Assembly: GCA_050252075.1 (NCBI GenBank)
Contig: JBFWLP010000022.1
Coordinates: 1 to 38,434 of the forward strand
Direction: 5' to 3'
Source: JAAYGT01 sp050252075
Lineage (GTDB): Bacteria; Pseudomonadota; Gammaproteobacteria; Burkholderiales; Burkholderiaceae_B
Length of the DNA stretch: 38,434 bases
The notes beneath the pieces were generated by a model, which saw only the letters and a program-made list of their open reading frames with translations, did not search any database and was not told where the DNA came from. How positions within the stretch are numbered: position 1 is the first letter of the stretch; each line of letters begins with the position of its first letter. Made by a program: the position numbers and the translations under genes. Below, piece after piece: positions 33,701-38,434 of the stretch.

Positions 33701-34981
33701 ATGAAAAAAATTCTTAAAGCACTGGGTAACGACGTGCCGTTCGGTATTCTGGTTACTACGGCCGCTGGTCGCATCAAGTCGTGCAACCCGTGGCTGTCCG
33801 GCTGGACCCGCTTTACGCCCGCTCCAGAAAGCACTGTGGGCGAGCCGGGCCTGTTCCCCGATGTCGCGCGGTCGTTGTCCCGCTTGGTGGCCGGTTCGGG
33901 CGACGGTTCATCGCCCGATACCCCGGCGCCGCACGACGGGGCGTGCACCGAACCGTCGCCGGTCGTCGCCTGTATTGATCAGGGGCAGGGTCGCCTGGAA
34001 AGTTTTCTGGCCTTTTCTTTTCTCGATGACGACGCCGAAACGGCTTATGCGTTCCTGTTCCACGATCCGTCCGATACCTCACCGTTTCATCAGTGTTTTG
34101 TAATTACCTTGCAGCGTTTACAACAAATTCAATCCGACCAGCTGCGGCTGGTGACCAATCTTGAACGAGCCAACGCTCACCTGCTGCGATCCGAGAAGCT
34201 GGCCGGTATCGGCCAGCTGGCGGCGGGCGTGGCGCATGAAATCAACAACCCCATCGGGTATGTGTTTTCCAATCTGAAAACCCTGGCCGGCTACATGCAC
34301 GATTTGCTGCGCATCATCGATGCCGCCGATCAGGTCAATGCGCTCGATGATCTTCGCCAGCTGAAGAACGCCCTGGAATACGACTATATCCGCGACGACG
34401 TGCAGGCGCTCATCAACGAGTCCGAGGAAGGCATAGGCAGGGTGAAGAAAATCATTTCGGCGCTGAAAGACTTTTCCCATATGGATGAAGACGGCTTTCG
34501 CAAGGCCGATCTGCATCGCGGCTTCGAATCCACGCTGAACATCATCAACAACGAACTTCGCCACAAGGCCAAGGTGGTCAAGGAATACGGCGACCTGCCT
34601 CTGGTTGAATGCAATGTCTCGCAGGTTAACCAGGTGTTCATGAACATGATGATCAACGCAACGCATGCCATGCAGGGGCAAGGCACCATTACCATACGCA
34701 CGGGTCACGACGACACCTGGGTGTGGTTCGAAGTGGAAGACGACGGCAAGAGTATGGACGCCGAAACTGTCAGCCGCATTTTCGAGCCGTTTTTCACCAC
34801 CAAGCCGGTCGGGCAGGGTACCGGGCTGGGCCTTTCGCTGTCGTACAGCATTATCCAGAAGCATCGCGGCCACATCGACGTGTTCAGCGAGCCGAACCAG
34901 GGTACGCGCTTTCGTGTCTTCCTTCCCATCGAACAAAGCGACAGCGACACCGCCGGAGACGCCCTGAATGGCCACGCCTGA
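33701..34981 (+). CDS. Soluble sensor histidine kinase
   Basis: 426 residues with no membrane helix. The N-terminus (1-135) is PAS-like (VPFGILVTTAAGRIKSCNPWL). A helical linker leads to the dimerisation domain with His179 in AAGVAHEINNPIGYV. The ATPase domain shows the N box (QVFMNMMINATHAM), a G1 box DDGKSMD (347-353), the F box FEPFFTTK and the G2 box GQGTGLGLSL. In G1 the second Gly is replaced by Ser351. There is no receiver domain. It overlaps the next gene by 14 bases, so the response regulator downstream is the likely partner. The pair resembles PA2571-PA2572 of P. aeruginosa in general layout. Confidence 0.9.
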   Translation: MKKILKALGNDVPFGILVTTAAGRIKSCNPWLSGWTRFTPAPESTVGEPGLFPDVARSLSRLVAGSGDGSSPDTPAPHDGACTEPSPVVACIDQGQGRLESFLAFSFLDDDAETAYAFLFHDPSDTSPFHQCFVITLQRLQQIQSDQLRLVTNLERANAHLLRSEKLAGIGQLAAGVAHEINNPIGYVFSNLKTLAGYMHDLLRIIDAADQVNALDDLRQLKNALEYDYIRDDVQALINESEEGIGRVKKIISALKDFSHMDEDGFRKADLHRGFESTLNIINNELRHKAKVVKEYGDLPLVECNVSQVNQVFMNMMINATHAMQGQGTITIRTGHDDTWVWFEVEDDGKSMDAETVSRIFEPFFTTKPVGQGTGLGLSLSYSIIQKHRGHIDVFSEPNQGTRFRVFLPIEQSDSDTAGDALNGHA

Positions 34982-36308
34982 CAGCTCCGCGCCACAGCCG
35001 GCCGGCTTGCTGCTGGTTGACGATGACCAGTTCATTCTGAACAGCCTGAAACGCGTGCTGCGCAAGAAAGGGCACCGCATTCATACGGCCCTGGACCCCC
35101 AGGAGGCCTTGTCCATCATGGACAAGGAATCGATCAATCTGGTGATCTCGGACAGCCAGATGCCCGGCATGGACGGTGCCAGCCTGCTGGCCAAGATACA
35201 GAAAGGCTGGCCCGATGTCGTGCGTATCCTGCTCACGGGCTATGTTGATATCAACGTGGCCATCAAGGCCATTAATAACGGGCGTATTCATCGCTACCTC
35301 AGCAAGCCTTGGGAAGACGACGAGTTGTGCATGCTGATCGACCAGTCGCTGGAGCGGCAAAGCTTGCAGCGCGAGCGCGACCGGTTGCAGCAGCTTACCC
35401 AGGAGCAGAACCGTGCATTGCAGGAAGCCAATGCCACGCTCGAAGCCCGGGTACGCGAGCGCACAGCCGAACTGGCCCATACGGCCGAATTGCTGGCCCA
35501 GGCACACACCGGCCTGCAGCGCGCCTACGTGACGGCCACCGAGGTGTTTTCGTCGCTGATCAGCCAGCGCTTGCCGCGCAGTCGCCAGACCAACAAAGAA
35601 GTCATCAGCCTGGTGGTCACCTTTGCCAAGTCGAAAAATCTGCCCCAGAAGCTCATCGATGACCTTGCCATGGCGGCGGCGCTTTATAACGTTGGAAAGC
35701 TCACCTGGGAAGACGCCCTGATCGCGTTGCCGCCCGAAACCATGGTTCGCGAGCAGCGCGACCGATACCGGCAGTATCCGACAACCGGCGAACAGCTGCT
35801 GATGGCGCTGGAGCCTATGCAGGATGCGGCGGCCATGATACGCCATCACCAGGAGCGCTGGGACGGCACCGGGTTTCCCGATGGCCTGGCCGGCATGTCC
35901 ATTCCTCTGGGGTCGCGCATATTGAAGCTGGTGGTCGATTACGTCGAGATGCAGATGGGCATGGTGCTGGCGCGCAAGATTCCGCCTGAAGACATCCTGC
36001 GCAACATGCCCAAATATGCCGGGCGCATGTACGATCCCTTGTTGTGCCGCGAATTTGTTGCGCTGGCCACACGCATGCTCGATGAAACCGAAGATGCCGA
36101 TCCCACCATCCAGGAACTGCAGATTCACTCGCTGGAACCCGGCATGATCATGGCCAAGGATCTGCATTCCGAGTCGGGCATGCTGCTGCTCAAGCAAGGT
36201 ACCGTATTGACCGAGCGTCTGGTAGACCGTTTGCGCGACTTCGAGGAGAACGAGGCGGTTCGCTACACCTACTATGTCCAAACCCCTGAAGACGAGGCCG
36301 AAGAATGA
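34968..36308 (+). CDS. Response regulator with degenerate (YN-type) HD-GYP domain
   Basis: 446 residues. The receiver domain (about 12-130) has phospho-acceptor Asp62 (LVISDSQMPGMDG), LLTGYVD and RYLSKPWEDDEL. A coiled coil (about 130-185) leads to an HD-GYP-like domain (about 190-370). The catalytic HD dyad is replaced by Tyr240-Asn241 (LYNVGKL) and a further metal-ligand His by Tyr (RQYPTTGEQLL). His293-His294 and RWDGTGFP (297-304) are kept, GFP standing for GYP. It should therefore not hydrolyse c-di-GMP normally and may bind it or act through protein contacts. P. aeruginosa PA2572 is a known YN-GYP protein. The C-terminus has a conserved-looking accessory segment (LEPGMIMAKDLHSESGMLLL). 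Confidence 0.9.
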   Translation: MATPDSSAPQPAGLLLVDDDQFILNSLKRVLRKKGHRIHTALDPQEALSIMDKESINLVISDSQMPGMDGASLLAKIQKGWPDVVRILLTGYVDINVAIKAINNGRIHRYLSKPWEDDELCMLIDQSLERQSLQRERDRLQQLTQEQNRALQEANATLEARVRERTAELAHTAELLAQAHTGLQRAYVTATEVFSSLISQRLPRSRQTNKEVISLVVTFAKSKNLPQKLIDDLAMAAALYNVGKLTWEDALIALPPETMVREQRDRYRQYPTTGEQLLMALEPMQDAAAMIRHHQERWDGTGFPDGLAGMSIPLGSRILKLVVDYVEMQMGMVLARKIPPEDILRNMPKYAGRMYDPLLCREFVALATRMLDETEDADPTIQELQIHSLEPGMIMAKDLHSESGMLLLKQGTVLTERLVDRLRDFEENEAVRYTYYVQTPEDEAEE

Positions 36309-38137
36309 TGCCGCCGGCCACGTCAACCAGCGTGTGGATGGTCGCCGGCGCTCTGGTGCTGCTTCTGGCCGTTTTTGGGGCGGTGCTCTGCTACCGGCAT
36401 CGGCGCCGGGCACCGCTGGGCGGCAACGACCCCCTGACCGGTTTTCCGCTGTCAGACCAGGCGTACCGGCATCTGGCCGGCACGCTGGCGGGGGCGGCTT
36501 CGGGCACGGTGGTCGGGGTGGTGGTTTTCGATTTCAACGGGCTCAAGCGCGTCAATGAATCGCTGGGGCGCCAGGCCGGCGACGCCTTGCTGGTACAGGC
36601 GGCGGGCAGGCTGAACGCCTGCATTGAACCGGCCGATGGCATTGCCCGGTTGCACAGCGATGAATTCATGGCCGTCAAAACGGTTACCGACGCGCGGGCC
36701 CTTGGTCCGTGGGTTGCCGGGGTCATCGATGCCGTGGGCCAGCCTTACGAGATCGACGGCCGGGTGTTGCGGCTCACCATCAACGCCGGCGTAACCAGCG
36801 TTTGTTGCGCCGCCGGGCATTCGCCCGAACCGGCGGAGCTGGTTCGCCAGGCAACGCTGGCCAAGGAAGCCGCCAAAAACGAAGGCCCCGACACCTTTCA
36901 GTCGTTCGCCCCCGACCTGGGCATACCGGTATCGCGTCGGCTGACGCTTGAGGTCGACCTTCGCAGCGCGGTGGAAAACGAGGCGTTTGAATTGCATTTC
37001 CAGCCTATTGTCGATATTCGCACAGGAAGCATTCAGGCGGTCGAAGCCTTGCTGCGCTGGCCCCACCCGCGGCACGGGGTGCTGGCCGCCCGTTCGTTCA
37101 TTCAGGTGGCCGAGCAAACCGGGCAGATCGTGCCGCTCAGCCATTGGGTGATCGATCGCGCGTGCCAGGCCATTCGCTACTTGCGCGACCAGAATCATGC
37201 GGCATTTCCCATGGCTGTCAATGTGTCGCCCCTGCATTTCAAGCGCCCCGGGTTTGTGGGCATATTGCGCGATGCACTCGAACGCTACCATTTGCCGGCA
37301 GGGGCGCTGCAGCTTGAGCTGACCGAGGAAATGCTCATCGACAATGCCGACGCCAATGTGGAAAAGCTCAAGCAGATCCGCGAGCTGGGTGTGCTGATCG
37401 CCCTGGATGATTTCGGCACCGGTTATTCCAGCCTTAGCTACCTGAAGCGCCTGCCGGTCGACAAGCTCAAGATCGATCAAAGCTTTGTCCAGGATGTCAT
37501 CAGCGACCGGCGCGACGCCACCATCACCAAAGCCATCATCAGCCTGGCCCACCAGCTGAACGTCAAGGTAGTGGCCGAAGGGGTGGAGACCGAATCGCAG
37601 TTCTGGTTCCTGAAGCGGAATTTTTGCGACGAAGTGCAGGGCTATCTCATCGCCCGCCCGTGCCCGCTGGACCAGTTTTCGCAATTGCTGTTCGAGCAAG
37701 GCGGGCGGGTTGCCCTGCCACAACCCAGCGCACCCGAAGGCGCCGAGAAAGTGCTGCTGCTGCTCGACGACGAGCCCAACATACTGCGCGCCTTGTCGCG
37801 CTTGCTGCGCCGCGACGGCTATCGCATACTAACGGCCAACTCGCCCGACCATGCGTTCGCCTTGCTGGCGGAAAATGACGTTCAGGTCGTTGTGTCCGAC
37901 CAGCGCATGCCCGAAATGACCGGCACCGAATTTTTCAGCCGGGTCAAGGAAATTTATCCCGATACGGTTCGCCTGATTCTTTCGGGTTATACCGATCTGA
38001 AATCGGTGACCGATGCCATCAATCGCGGCTCGATCTACCGCTTTCTTACTAAACCCTGGGACGATGAAGCGCTGCGGCGCGAAGTGGCTGCTGCATTCAA
38101 AACCTACGGTGCCCAGAAACCCTCCGAGAACACGTAG
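36305..38137 (+). CDS. Membrane-anchored GGDEF-EAL protein with C-terminal receiver domain
   Basis: 610 residues; its ATG overlaps the previous stop as ATGA, implying translational coupling. Order: one membrane helix (about 10-32), a degenerate GGDEF domain with HSDEF at 117-121, an EAL domain (about 215-450), then a receiver domain (about 480-600). EAL features are intact: EAL at 247-249, NVSPLHF, ELTEEM, DDFGTGYSS with Asp368-Asp369, and KIDQSFV. It should hydrolyse c-di-GMP to pGpG. The receiver Asp is 532 (VVVSDQRMPEMTG), and RFLTKPWDDEAL resembles the receiver of the previous gene. Receivers usually come first in such proteins, so the C-terminal placement is unusual. Confidence 0.92.
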   Translation: MMPPATSTSVWMVAGALVLLLAVFGAVLCYRHRRRAPLGGNDPLTGFPLSDQAYRHLAGTLAGAASGTVVGVVVFDFNGLKRVNESLGRQAGDALLVQAAGRLNACIEPADGIARLHSDEFMAVKTVTDARALGPWVAGVIDAVGQPYEIDGRVLRLTINAGVTSVCCAAGHSPEPAELVRQATLAKEAAKNEGPDTFQSFAPDLGIPVSRRLTLEVDLRSAVENEAFELHFQPIVDIRTGSIQAVEALLRWPHPRHGVLAARSFIQVAEQTGQIVPLSHWVIDRACQAIRYLRDQNHAAFPMAVNVSPLHFKRPGFVGILRDALERYHLPAGALQLELTEEMLIDNADANVEKLKQIRELGVLIALDDFGTGYSSLSYLKRLPVDKLKIDQSFVQDVISDRRDATITKAIISLAHQLNVKVVAEGVETESQFWFLKRNFCDEVQGYLIARPCPLDQFSQLLFEQGGRVALPQPSAPEGAEKVLLLLDDEPNILRALSRLLRRDGYRILTANSPDHAFALLAENDVQVVVSDQRMPEMTGTEFFSRVKEIYPDTVRLILSGYTDLKSVTDAINRGSIYRFLTKPWDDEALRREVAAAFKTYGAQKPSENT

Positions 38138-38227
38138 TTTTCCGTGTGACCGGCGGATCTCACTGTCCCTTTCTCTGCAAGATGTTCTGATCCACACTGT
38201 CGGCTGGCGTCCAGTATCGAGGGTGCG

Positions 38228-38434
38228 ATGTCGCTTGCCGTTATTTCCAGTGTGGCTCTGCAGGGTCTGGCGTCGATTGCCGTGCGGGTCGAAGTGCATT
38301 TGTCCACCGGCCTGCCGGCATTCAGCGTGGTTGGATCGGCCGATGCCCGGGTCAAGGAAAGCCGTGAACGTGTGCGCTCGGCCATTGCCTGCAGCGGGTT
38401 CAACTTTCCCTCAGGGCGCGTGACCGTCAATCTT
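38228..38434 (+). CDS. comM: Mg chelatase-like AAA ATPase ComM/YifB, 5' end only
   Basis: The first 69 residues (MSLAVISSVALQGLASIAVRVEVHLSTGLPAFSVVG...ESRERVRSAI...FNFPSGRVTVNL) match the N-terminal Lon-like domain of ComM/YifB. ComM is a hexameric helicase that drives branch migration during natural transformation. The ATPase domain lies beyond the window. The preceding 90 bases show no clear promoter or terminator. Confidence 0.93.
   Translation, partial: MSLAVISSVALQGLASIAVRVEVHLSTGLPAFSVVGSADARVKESRERVRSAIACSGFNFPSGRVTVNL

Noticed and set aside
33645..33704. A 19-codon ORF (MRCNVAVNSSRAV...) whose stop overlaps the kinase ATG as ATGA
   Set aside because: It has no ribosome site or recognisable content; the overlap can arise by chance.

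Overview
The window looks like a piece of a betaproteobacterial chromosome, most likely Burkholderiales/Alcaligenaceae (the Bordetella, Achromobacter, Pusillimonas side). This is inferred from the gene order leuC-leuD-leuB-asd-fimV-truA-trpF, from a Man-type EIIA/HPr/EI phosphorelay next to gshB and amtB-glnK, and from high-GC codon use. It is inference from gene content, since no 16S gene is present. Almost all genes lie on the plus strand; only amtB and glnK are on the minus strand. No gene-free stretch exceeds about 300 bases.

Region 1 (1-12.9 kb) is biosynthetic and housekeeping: the 3' end of selO, aroC, an M48 lipoprotein protease, leuC, leuD, leuB, asd, fimV, truA, a two-gene TRAP permease (dctQM) without a binding protein, and trpF. 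A strong sigma70 promoter overlaps the trpF stop codon and drives a tRNA-Val(GAC).

Region 2 (13.0-23.6 kb) is an anaerobic nitrate respiration cluster: a perfect FNR/Anr box, then narG-narH-narJ-narI, a cytoplasmic parvulin-type PPIase, and a double-length NarK1-NarK2 fusion transporter. It sits between tRNA-Val and thrS, which I recall as neighbours in related genomes, so it looks like an insertion.

Region 3 (23.6-31.6 kb) holds thrS, whose short leader contains an intrinsic terminator and a competing helix (a possible attenuator), and infC, which starts with ATC and is not followed by rpmI-rplT. After a clear terminator come gshB, a Man-type EIIA, HPr and Enzyme I. The convergent glnK-amtB operon has a perfect sigma54 promoter and GGTGC-rich palindromes resembling NtrC sites.

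Region 4 (31.6-38.4 kb) has ubiK at one end and the start of comM/yifB at the other. Between them are four signalling genes: a PAS-PAS-GGDEF diguanylate cyclase with a possibly damaged N-terminus, a soluble histidine kinase, a response regulator with a degenerate YN-type HD-GYP domain, and a membrane-anchored GGDEF-EAL protein with a receiver domain at its C-terminus. The last three overlap and probably form one operon. Here one kinase may feed two receiver proteins, one with a non-catalytic HD-GYP and one with an apparently intact EAL phosphodiesterase. This is the best candidate for a poorly described system in the window.
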